Assembly: GCA_905250075.1 (NCBI GenBank)
Contig: CAJNOP010000002.1
Span: 5,507,565 to 5,571,564, forward strand
Length of the DNA: 64,000 bases
Reading direction: 5' to 3'
Source of the DNA: Rotaria sp. Silwood1
Lineage: Eukaryota; Rotifera; Eurotatoria; Philodinida; Philodinidae
In this document: positions 37,057 to 48,600 of the stretch, piece by piece
Layout of the letters: each line of letters starts with the position of its first letter
Numbering within the stretch: position 1 is the stretch's first letter
Translations under genes and position numbers: made by a program
Notes under the pieces: generated by a model
Told to the model about the DNA's origin: nothing
Databases searched by the model: none
What the model saw: only the letters and a program-made list of their open reading frames with translations

Positions 37057-40000
37057 ATGTCAGGAGGGTAAATAAGATTGATTGAATATGAATTAATTTT
37101 TTGTATTCGTTTTTTTTTTTTCTTTGTTCTATTAATAAAGTGATTATGATAATCAAAGATCACCTGATCGTCGTTCACGTTCACGTTCAAGAAGTCCGAA
37201 TCGTCTTTCACCATCACATAATAATCAACAAGCATCATCACAACGACATTATCATAGATCATCTTCAAGAAGTAATAATTCATTTAATTTTCATGATAGA
37301 AGAAATAATCGTTATCAATCAAGTCATTCGTCAAATAATAATAATTCATATGATCATCGTAGTAATACTGGTGATCGACTTAGTCAAACGGTTAATTTAT
37401 ATTCGGATCGTGAACTTGGATTAAAATATCGGTATAAAATTGATTTGAGAAAATTTCTTTTTTGTTTATCGATTTTTTTGTTTTATCATTTAAATTTATA
37501 GATGGGAAAAAACAGTTCATGTATCTAATATTCCTTATGATATGAGATGGACAGCATTAAAAGATTTATTTCGTACTGAAGGTTTGATTTGTTTTAATAA
37601 AAACAAAAAAAAAATTTTTATTTATTTATTTATTGGATTTTAGTTGGTGAAGTCATGTATACAGAAGTATTTGAACGAGATGGAAAATCACTTGGTTGTG
37701 GGTAAGTTGAAATGAAAATATTGAATTTTGAAAATAAAATTTTCTTTCATTATAGTTCTGTTGAATTTCGAACTGTTGAAGAAGCTAAACGTGCTGTAGA
37801 AAAAATGCATCAATTTGAATATGGTGGTCGAAAATTAGCAGTTAAATTGGTAAGAAAATTAATTCTATAGAATATTTAAACAAATAAAATACTTGTCTGT
37901 CAATGTGTGTTTGATAAGAGTGAATTTTGATAGAATTTTCAATAGTAAATATTGGATTTAAGAGAACTAACGATCAAATTATCACGCAACAGAGTGAAAC
38001 CGATGAGGAAACCCATTCAGATCTTTCCTTCCGATTTCAATAAATTTGTTTTCCTATAGATACTAAATAGTAGTTTGGTGAAAAGCCCAAAAAGATTTGA
38101 ATTTTTACTATGTCTATTTCCTGGAGGCCGCTTGAAGAATGCAAATTTTCGGAAAAAGTGTGCTTTTGATTTTCTTGAAATGAAACTACTCACATCTGAA
38201 ATTAAGCCGAAAGAAATAAATGTCGCAGAAAAAAAAGTAGTAAAAGAAAATGTTGAAAATCTTTCGCATATATTCAACCCACTTTTTTAAGAATGGAGTG
38301 TGAGATACGTGTGAAGAAAAGACTAATATCTACATACACACCCGACATGCACATTCTCAGTTACATCCAGCCATATAGAGAAACATATTTTGTCTTATGT
38401 TTAATTTTGCTCTTGAATATAATGCTGGTCGAGAATCTCAATGTAAACTTGTTTTCGGCTTTTTTTTTTTCTTGCGGTCATATTAATGCCATTCCTTCAT
38501 GCGAGCTAGTCTGTGTGAAACCTTCAAATCGGAAACATTATTTTTCCTAAATCTTATGGTCCCATGGGAAGATATATTGAAAATTTAATATTCTCACCAA
38601 GTCTCAATAGGAATTCATATCCGTTCTCGGGGTTGTCACTAGAATACTGAGTAGTATCTGTAAGCGGAAGAAAAATCATTCAAATCCCAAGGCGATATTG
38701 AAAGAAGTTCCTATGTACGTTAATTTCGGTCATTGATGTTAGAATAAAATATAAGGTAATCTGTGTCTATCCTTGTTCAGGATTTTTCAAAACGTTTGAT
38801 ACAATTTCAATACCACTGAATTTCAGCTTTACTCAAAAACAAAATCGAATGTTTTTAATTTCTATGCATTTCTTAGACAGATTCCGTTTGTATTCACAAG
38901 GATATTTAATGAGATACTTCATTAACAGTTTTCACAGCGAAATCATTTCCTTTTTAATAAGAAAATGTTGTTGATATTTATGTATCTATAGGATGAAGAA
39001 GGTTTTCGAACACGTCGAGCTAAATATCAATCACTTGAAGGACGTCTATCTCAAAAGGGTAATGTACTTCATCATCAGAGTAATTTATCAAATCAATTTG
39101 GTGGAGGCGATGGAAATACTGGTAGTCTATCTCGTTCATCTCAAATAGCAGGTAAGATAATTAATCATTCATTTAAAAAGAAAAACAAAAAGTCTAAAAT
39201 TTTTTCTTTGTGTAGGTCTTAATAGTGTAGGTGTCTCACTTTCGGGTTATTCATCTGTTTCTGGCATTCCACCATACATTTTACAACGATTAGGTATTGA
39301 AGGACCTATTACAAATAAAGTGTTTGTCGCTAATGTAAGTAATTATAATTTAATTTTCATATTGAATATTATAAAAATTTTATTTAGCTCGATTTTAAAT
39401 GTGACGAAAAGAAAGTTCGTGATGTATTTTCCCTAGCTGGTCGTATTCGTGATGTAACATTAAAACGCACAAAAGAAGGTCAAAGTCGTGGTATGGCTAT
39501 TGTTGAATATGAATATCCATTAGAAGCTGTACAAGCTGTATCAATGTTTAATGAACAACAATTATATGATAGAATAATGGCTGTTAAAATTGATTTGAAA
39601 GATGAAGGAAAAGATGATGGAAGACCAATGAAATTACCAAGTAAAACCAAAAACAAACGAAAATCTTTCGATCGTAATTTCTTTTATATTTTAGGTGGTT
39701 TGAAATCTATTGGTGTTGGTTTAGGTATTGCTGGAAATCCATTACGAGCAGCTAGTATGAATAAAATATTCCAAAAAACATACATAAATTTTAAACTATA
39801 TTTCTTCTAGATGTTAATCAACTTGAACCACCAATGCCACAAATAAATCAAATAAATTCAAATCCAATGCAAAATATAACACCAAATGTATCAGGTAAAT
39901 AGAACTCTTAATTTTATTATTTAAATATAAGTTTTTCGTATTCTTTTAAAGATTATATGAATCATAGTGATTTAACAGCTTTACAAGCACTTTCACAATT

Positions 40001-41602
40001 ATCACCAAGTGCTATTAGTGCTTTAACACAATTAGCTGCAAGTGGTTTTACAGGACTTAATTCACTTACTGGTAAGTCGAAAGGTTTCATACGATAAAGA
40101 AAAGAGAACATAATTTTTGGTCATTAAAAATATAGGCAAAAGATTAGTGTAAATATTAAATGGTCAGTTTTTTATCTGCATAAGAGAAATGTGCAAAGCA
40201 GTTGAAAAACTGCTGCGCCACTGCCTCATCAAGAGCCTATTTAAGTATGAATAAATTGTGAGTCTTTTTTCATGTAACTTTAGGAATACGTGATGAATGA
40301 ATAGAAGAATTTGATGTGCACATGCTATCTATCTAGAATTAAGTTTAAATCGTCTATTCAGCAAAATCTACATCGTAAGAAGGCGAAATGAATCGTCAAA
40401 TCTCAGACTGTTTCGTTCTTGCCTCGTTCCGCGACGAAGTTGTCTAACACAATGGTTGTCAGATCTGTCATATATACGTATCAGTAAAAAAACTCAAAAT
40501 TAATTAGTAGACATATAGATCTTATGAGTAGAGAAAATAAGTTTTGTTTGTGTAAATATTAGCTTAGTATAAGGAGAATAAATGAAAAAACCACAGAATC
40601 AATAAGACCAAATTCTAGGGATGTAATCATCCGGGAAGGGTGAGGGCACAACTCCATTTTTAGAAAATTGCACATGCATCTTTTGAGCTAAGCAAAATCT
40701 TTCTTGTCCTCTCTCTCTCTCTACTGTTTTTCTTTTCGCCACATCCTCGTTTAGTCTTGAGATTGATATAAATAAAAAAAATGATTTTTTGTAATTAAAT
40801 ACTTAATTGTGCAGTTTATTGTAAAATTGCCAATCAATCGCATATGTCCAACGAATCATCGATTAATCATTCGTTTTCATGGCTAAACGTCAAAACTAAG
40901 TTGATTTTGACGACTTGGACATTCATTTATTTTACTGACCACTTAAATGATCACTTTAGAAATAAAAGTCATGTTTTTCAATTTATTTTAAGGACTTCAA
41001 TCAACAAACTCTGGTTTAGGTTCATCATCATTAAATGTTGATCCATATTCAAATTCCAGTTTGTTCTTTATTTTTTTCTAATAATAGTAATAATAATAGA
41101 AAATAATATCATTAGATTCAATTTATTCATCACTTGCTGGTGGATATTCAAATTATCAACAGTCATCTGGTTTAACTGGAACATCACAATTATCATCACA
41201 ATTATCAGGTAGTGTGAAAGATTTGTTTCTCGGTTATTTTTTGTTTTTTTCTTGGTTGCTTGTTTTTGTTTTCAATCTTAATCGATTTGAATTCATATCT
41301 ATACATATCATCCAGGCTCATTCTACAAAGATGACGATGCACGTTTGGGTCAAACAGCACCTGTCGGAGTATCAACTGTATCATCGGTTCGTACACAGCC
41401 GACATCATCATTTGCCGGTGGTCGAAGTGTATTGGGTACCGGTGTTGGTGGCGTCGGTGGTCTTGGTTCATCTTTGAGCGCATATTCGACATCGAATACT
41501 AGTACACAACGTTCCGTTGGAGGTGTACTTAGTAATACTGGTGTTGCCGGTCCGAACGCCAGTGTTTATGACCGTGCACGAGGACGTTCACCATATCGTT
41601 GA
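37057..41602 (+). CDS. hnRNP M / MYEF2-like RNA-binding protein, 14 exons
   Basis: Nuclear RNA-binding protein. Exons: 37057-37067, 37141-37431, 37502-37581, 37644-37701, 37756-37849, 38992-39151, 39216-39334, 39388-39640, 39695-39754, 39811-39894, 39952-40071, 40993-41058, 41116-41208, 41316-41602. Total 1776 nt (591 aa) with every junction in phase. The N-terminus is RS-rich (RRSRSRSRSP). RRM1 (exons 3-5) has VHVSNIPYDM and GSVEFRTVEEA; RRM2 (exons 7-8) has KVFVANLDF and GMAIVEYEYPLEA. The long C-terminal part is Gln/Ser/Asn-rich and then Gly/Val/Ser-rich, ending DRARGRSPYR. hnRNP M and MYEF2 have a third RRM at the C-terminus; it is absent here. Intron 5 (1.1 kb) and intron 11 (0.9 kb) are large. 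The last exon uses more G/C-ending codons than the others. Confidence 0.85.
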
Positions 41603-42864
41603 ATTGAAAATGAAGAAGAAAAACTAAACATTTGATTTCGTTGAATTGTATATGTCTAATTGATGGATATATTTGGATTGAAGTTGCTTACTGATTTCTC
41701 GAGATAGATGATGATCATGATAAAAAAAAATACTTTCATGGATATATTTGTCTATATTGTCTATCTCTATTGTTCTCTTACTGTTTGTTTTTTTTCGTTT
41801 TCTATTTGTCTCTCTCTCTTTCTCTCTCTTTCGCTCTATCTATCTATCTATCTTTCATTATTTCTTTTGTTCGCAAACAAACTCATATTCGTTGTTGATG
41901 TCAGTAGATACTAAAAAATATAATGGACAAAACAATAGCATCAATATGTTATTATATATATGTATTGACATTTGTTTTCTGAGTATAGGAAGATTTGAAA
42001 AGATTAATTGATGATGATTTCTTGTTGACTATTCGAATGTTAGAAGAATATTATTTTAACAAATATACAAATTTGGATTTTGATGAAAAAAAATTGTCTA
42101 TTGAATTGTGAAATGAGATAAAAATCGAAAATTTGTCGTAAGTTGATTTTGTTTTATATATATATATATATTTTTCTGTAGTGTTTGATTGTTGAAAATT
42201 GATTCTAGTTCATATGTATCAAGACTGAACATCATTCGTTACATCAAATTACATTGAAATACAAAAGACGGTTTTTTTGTTTGTTCTGTTAGCAAAATGC
42301 CAATTCTCTACATTTTTTGATGGTAATAAGAATTTTTCGTTATATATTGAGTATTTGTCTATATTGTTGTAATTGAATAATCTATTTTTATAAATCTATA
42401 TATATTTGATTATTCTTGTTTTTTGATAATATTAGAATGACGATTTATCCTATTTGTGATAATAATTGTATTGAAGAATATTTTTATTCAATTTATCAAG
42501 TGATTATTGATGGAATTTGTTCTATTTGGGTTTTGTATTGATATTTTTTTGTTTTTATAGATTTTTTATTTGTAGAAAAATTAAAACACTTAATTTTTTT
42601 CTTTTGTCATTCTAGTCTGAAATAAATAATAGAAACAATTATGGACAGAATCTTTCGGCACATGAACAATGATCATGTTAATACAAGTAAAAACAAAACA
42701 CAAAGTTCTTTGTATTAATTTATTTCTTTTTTGTATTTATTAAGATTATTTTAGAAGCAAGTCAAAATAACAAAATACAAGTCAGAACTACACAAATAAA
42801 ATAGACTGTTTATATATATTTTTTTAAAATAAAAATAAAATTTTATTATTTTTTTTTTATTGAG
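41603..42864. other. Convergent 3' region hnRNP M-like / enkurin
   Basis: Convergent 3' ends of the plus-strand RRM gene and minus-strand enkurin share this 1.26 kb. It contains a CT-rich simple repeat passing into (CTAT)n at about 41810-41852 and AT dinucleotides near 42158-42170. The plus frames at 41708-42011 follow the simple repeat and are not genes. Confidence 0.5.
41810..41852. repeat. CT-rich / (CTAT)n simple repeat
   Basis: CTCTCTCTTTCTCTCTC followed by CTATCTATCTATCTATC in the 3' flank of the RRM gene. Confidence 0.85.
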
Positions 42865-44744
42865 TTATTCTTTGTTAATATCAGAATAATTATTAACAAT
42901 AAATATTTGTTGATGTTTTTCAAGAAAATCAATATCACGTTCAATATTAACTAATTGATTAGTTAAATATGTTTTTTTCATAATAGCTGATATTGTTTCA
43001 AGACGTAACGGTAAACGTTGATATTCGGCAAATATATCTTCATAACGATCTTTTAAATCTAAGTTTTTCAAAAAAAAAAAACACCTGTTAGCGCAATCTC
43101 TGTGATATTAGCATATGAAACGCACTGTAACTATTCTTGCTAATCACTGAGAAACTGTTGTATTTGATCTATTTTGAGACATTTCTTTATTCTCTTTTTA
43201 CCTAATCCATCAAAAACGCCATAAGGAAAGTAGTACATATGTCATAACGAGATGTTATTGACATACGATTTGTGAGAGTATACTAACGTCTGCCTTGGTC
43301 TATGTGGAGAGAGCATTCGGTACAAATTTCTATCCCTATAATTTACCACGCGTTTAGATCATGTTTCAAAAATGAAGACAATTGATTATTCAATAGAGTA
43401 TTTAGAAATTTACTATTAATAAGAGAAAGACGTTCTTCCGGTGGTAACACAATCATTGAACTATCTTCAGAATTACAATTTGATTGTTCATGTACTAGTT
43501 TACGCGCTTCGAGATAACGTGGAATTTTACCATAATTCTATATAAACAAAAATAAAATTTTGAAGAAAAAAAAGTCATATGAATACCTTTTTATAAATAA
43601 AATCTTTTTGTAAACCACTACCATCAATAAGAAATTTATTTCCTTTTCTATCCGAAACAACATATCGACGTGGACATATTGGTAAAGAATTTTTAATTTT
43701 ATTAATATTTTCTTCAACAAAATTTTTCAATGGTTTTTCTAGTTGATTTTTATTATCTTGTTGATTCACTTTTGGTATTGGTGGCATTCGATGTGAACGA
43801 ATAAATGGAATGACTTTTATAAATATACAAAATATTTAATAGATAAAAATAAATTAGATATACTTTTAGGTAATTCAATATAATTTTGACGTCGTCGAAG
43901 TGGATGATTTGGATCAGGTTTAGGTACAATAGCTAAACCCATTGTACGATGAGAATGTTTGTTTTTATTGAAATTTTGCAATACATTTGAAGCAAATATT
44001 GATCGATAATAATGTCTAGTAAAATAATTATTCAGTTGAACTAACTTTCACAACGATCAAAAGAAAATGTCCCTTTTTATAATATTAATTCTACTCCTCA
44101 AGAATTTACTGTTTTTTGAATATAATTGTAGGTTATCTCCTGAAATTCAATCACCAAGATTCACATCCAAACCCCATAATAAGGTTATAGAACTTCGTGG
44201 ACTTGAAAAAACAAACATATCAATCGGTCTAGTTCGCTCTGTAGGCCTTTCTTTTACATTTAGCTTGACCTGCAGGCCAAAACAAAAAGCAACCTGTTGG
44301 CAACTCTGGTAGAAATTTAACAATAGTTTAACATGATATATATGTACACGTTAACTGTGCACGTCTAGAAACGTAGGGAGAAAACTTCCAATCATGTTAC
44401 TGTTTCATTATTAAATTTTTACAAAAGCCCAAAGTCTAGAAAATATAATTTCATTCCGGAATAAATTACTTTTCTCTCTACGTTTACGATAGAATCTGTT
44501 TGAAAAAAACAACGGTTTTATTTAGTACCGTTTTGTTTTAGTTTTCTCTATTGCGAAAGAAATTCATTGAAAAACTAAATCTTATATAAGTATAGAAATT
44601 ACTTTTGATAAGAGAGTAATTTTTTTCTTTTTTTAGTGTATATCCTATATATAAAATTTTTTACTTTGAATTAGTCGATTGAGAAGATGAACATTTAGGT
44701 AAATGATTAAGTAAATTATAAATTGTTTCGTCAACAATATTCAT
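42865..44744 (-). CDS. ENKUR: Enkurin
   Basis: Axonemal adaptor of motile cilia and sperm; in vertebrates it is a microtubule inner protein that binds TRPC channels and calmodulin. Exons (minus): 44744-44665, 44015-43864, 43813-43587, 43537-43414, 43058-42865. The sum is 777 nt, 258 aa (human 256), all in phase. The N-terminal DETIYNLL matches the family's ECIYNLIP. A HRTMG segment follows, then DRKGNKFLIDGSGL and KDFIYKKNYGKIPRYL (family: GDKHDLEPSGLVPKYINKKDYG). The enkurin domain holds LPPEERLSLIN, EYQRLPLRLETI and the C-terminal helix ERDIDFLEKHQQIFI. Intron 1 (650 bp) holds GC-richer non-coding sequence with a hAT-like end. Its presence implies a ciliated animal. CACTTCAG precedes the ATG by 3 bp. 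Confidence 0.93.
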
Positions 44745-45687
44745 TATCTGAAGTGACTTGATAATTAAAATGTTTCAAATGATTCCATGAAAGAATTTAA
44801 TTACTTCACAATGCCTCTAAGTCGTTTTAAAAGTTCAATAATTTTTTTAGATAATAATTTGATCTGTTTGAAATTCCCCATTAAAAACAGAATTATTAAA
44901 TACGCGCGAAAATTTTTCAAATGAAAAAATTGATATGATGATAGATTTTGTAGAATTTAATATATTGAGTAATACACTTTTGATTGTTAATCATAAACAA
45001 CGTTTTGAAAATTTCTTTAATTCTTGTATCTTCTTGTAAGTTGTCATATTCGAACCTTTGCTATTTATAAAATATGTTGATGATTTGTATTTCAAGAATT
45101 TCTTTGAGGATTATTTTCTTTTTGTTTTTTGATCAACTAGATTTTCTATTTTATTATGTTTTCAAAAGTCTGCTAGTATTATGGATAATATACAGGATAG
45201 CATGAATGCTGTTAAAGCCAAGAGTAAAGTGAAGAAGACAGTGTTAACACAATTAAATGTATCCATTCTATTTTTCTTTCACATTGTTTTTATCATATAG
45301 AAAAAGCATGATAACAAAAGATTATCTACTAACACTATTATTCAAAATCATCTCATTAGTAAATGTCAAATAATAGAGACACACTTGTGCATGATCTACA
45401 TTAAAACTTAATATCGACTAAGATTTTCTATCAAGTAAAACTATATAAGAAATCGAACATTAGCGTCATCTATCTCATCAGAGGTATGATTGTATTCAAA
45501 ATGGATGAATTGCTATGCATATACTCATGTACTTGATAATAAACAAAAACACAAATGCCTTTAATTGTTGTCATCAATAATATCTATGATTAATAGACGA
45601 ATACCATAAAATAAATTGAAGAGAAAAAGAAACTTCTTTTTAGATGTGCATATATTTATTTTGTCTTTAATATCAATAAATTGAAAC
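44745..45687. other. Divergent region enkurin / SAFB-like
   Basis: 943 bp between divergent starts. It is AT-rich. The only item noted is a 39-codon ATG frame at 45181-45300 (listed separately). No SL-like acceptor was seen directly before the SAFB-like ATG. Confidence 0.4.
45181..45300 (+). other. Small ORF, 39 codons, possible membrane peptide
   Basis: ATG to TAG. The first 25 residues are polar and Lys-rich (AVKAKSKVKKT); the last 12 are hydrophobic (ILFFFHIVFII), as in a tail-anchored micropeptide. It lies in the divergent spacer and its base composition is less AT-biased than the surroundings in the first half. A chance frame or a diverged exon is equally possible. Confidence 0.2.
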
Positions 45688-48600
45688 ATGTCAATGACAT
45701 CAACAACAAATTCAGTCAAACAACGTAAATTAAATGATTTACGTGTTGTTGATTTACAACGTGAACTTCGTTCATTTAATATTTCTTATGATAAAAAAGA
45801 ACTTAAAGGATCTCTTGTTGAAAAACTACGTCAAGTAATGATTCTTTTTTTTTTTGCTTTGGCTATTCTATTATACAATGTTTATGATAAATTATTTTAG
45901 GCTTTACTTAATCGAAATCTTGATCCTGATAATTATCTTTTTGATACGTCTACTGATCTTAAATCAATATCATCAGATGATAATAATCGAGTAAGTATAT
46001 AAAATTTTCTTAAAATTTTATTTCATATTTTCTTTTTTTTTTATTTTCTAGAGTCATGAAGAAAATAGTTTCCATGATACAAATAGTTCAGAAACATCAA
46101 CTATGGAGGTTTGTTTCCTTTATCAATAAATATCTTAGGAGAAAAAACTCTATATCAAATAATAATTGTATTTTTTGACAGTTTTGCTCATAGTCATCCT
46201 CTTTGTATAATCAGTCTGGAAACTAAACTGACATTTTTTTAAAAAAATTTAAATTCTGCATATAGGATTGTACAGTGTCTATTTACCAATCACTGACTTA
46301 ATGTAGTTAATACACCTTGGTGCCAATGTCCAGTGAAGGGTCAGAGTACACCGCTACAAAAAGGGTTATTTTTAATAGTTGGTATTTCACTATTGCAGTA
46401 AATACAGATGCTAGTGTTATCAATGCATTCTGCACCGATGACTCATTGTCAGTATTTATAGCAACATTATACATCTTTATCTATGTAGGATAAATTCATT
46501 AAATAAAAAGTATTTTTAGTCAGTGTTATTCATAAAGTCATTTTCGTTGTCGTCTTCTATTTCATACTATAGATTTCTTGGTAAACATATTCGATCGTTG
46601 AAATTTAAGCATATTGACATAACATCATCAAATAGACAGTATATTTTGTACTTAAAGTACATTTTACATATAAATAAATTGATATTTCTTTCATTTTGCA
46701 TTAAATTCATATTAGACTGAAAATTAGCATTGTTTTGTAATGTATTTTTAAATGAAACAAAAAAAGAAAATAACTTCAACTTTTTTTTTTCTATTCTCAT
46801 CAAATCTCGATAACTAATAGAGAATTCATTCATGTATTTTCTTCGCTTCATGCTTTCGAATCAAAGTTTAAGTTCGTTCCGAAAAGATTTCGATCATTGA
46901 CTACATATTGCACTTTAATTCTATTCTGATATTTACTACTACTGAATATTCCGCTAAGGCAACGATAACCATTCATTGTGAGCATTCGTTTTCAGCAATA
47001 TATGTGAATTTTTTGTTGTGTACATCATGGGAAGTTTACAAAGGCTTGTTAGTATAGCCCAGGAAACATCCGATGAGATGGGCTTGGCTTGTTTTTCTTT
47101 AACATAAAATCGAATTTGATTTATATTCATAATTAATTTTCTTGTTTTTTTTGTCATTTTTTAGGTCGATACGAAACAACAATTAAATACTGAAAATCCA
47201 GGTGAGAATTAGAGAATAAAAAAAAAAAGTTCTTTATATTATAAAATAGTCATGCTAACATACACAATTACAATAAACCAATATTCTCTATCTTCTATGT
47301 TTTTTCTCCTTATTTCGTCTTTTATACATATATTTACTAATTAAGTTATTTCCGCGTGTTATTTAATTGCACATATAGACAAAAAAAAAAAAAAGTAATC
47401 CCTAGGAGAATAATATCAAATAGGTGATAAAAGAAAAAAGAAAAAGAAAAAGAAAAAGAAATTCTGCTGTCCAAAATAGTTATACATTGATTTGTAGTCA
47501 GTAGTGAAAAAAAAAACTTGAAAAAAATAAATCCATATTGTTTCAAAGTGCAAACAACAACAACAACAACACCACCATCATCATCACCATCACCGATGAA
47601 AATTTCAACAACAACATCATTAACAAAAGATATAGACGATGAACAAAATGATCAAACAAATCATATGGATACAATTGATTTGAAACAAATTGTTGACAAC
47701 TGTGATAATAATAATAAAGATTTAACAATTGAACAATTACTAACAAATCAAGAAGATGAAAATACTAATGATAAAATTGATCACGGTCTTATACAAGTAT
47801 CCTGTTCATCATCCGATGAAGAATTAGATACAAATAATCAAATAGGACAATCAACAAATAAAAAAAATTTTAATCATAATACAGAATCAATACCACCAAC
47901 ACCAACAACAGCAACACAACAACAAACATCATTCGAACATTCAAATGGTGAAGATGAACAACATACGTCAACAACAACAACAACAACTACAACAGATCTT
48001 TCGACTGAGAATGATAATCTATCGAAAAGGTAATCAATCGATTTCGTCTATATTCTAATTACTTGATAAGAAAAAAGAAAAAGTAAAGTTTATATGTGAG
48101 TATAGTTGTGTTTGTTTTATCTGTATATATATTGTACAACTAATCAACGACGAAAAGTTTATCATTTCAAATGACAAAAAATGTATGTTTTCTTTTTAAT
48201 TTCAACAACAACAACAACAACAATAACAAAGAATTCATCGTTTATTTATTTATTTTTATCGAATTGGTTTCGTTGTTTCTTTCCTTTTTTGTTTATTATT
48301 TTGTTGCGCGATTTATTATTTTGTTTAATATTTATTCAAAATTCATTTAAATTTTATAATTTTCTTTCTTCAATTATCAGCGAAACAAATCGACAAGAAT
48401 TATCAGATGAACAACAAAAAAAAGATAATACTAATAAATCGAATAAAGGTAAAAAAAAAAAGAACAGCGATTTTCTATATATACTAAAACGTTTTTTTTT
48501 TCTCTTAATTAGATGATTGTTATCTTTGGGTATCAAATATTGCCAAAGAAACTCATGCGTCTGATTTAAAAGCATTATTTTCAAAATATGGAAAAGTAAA

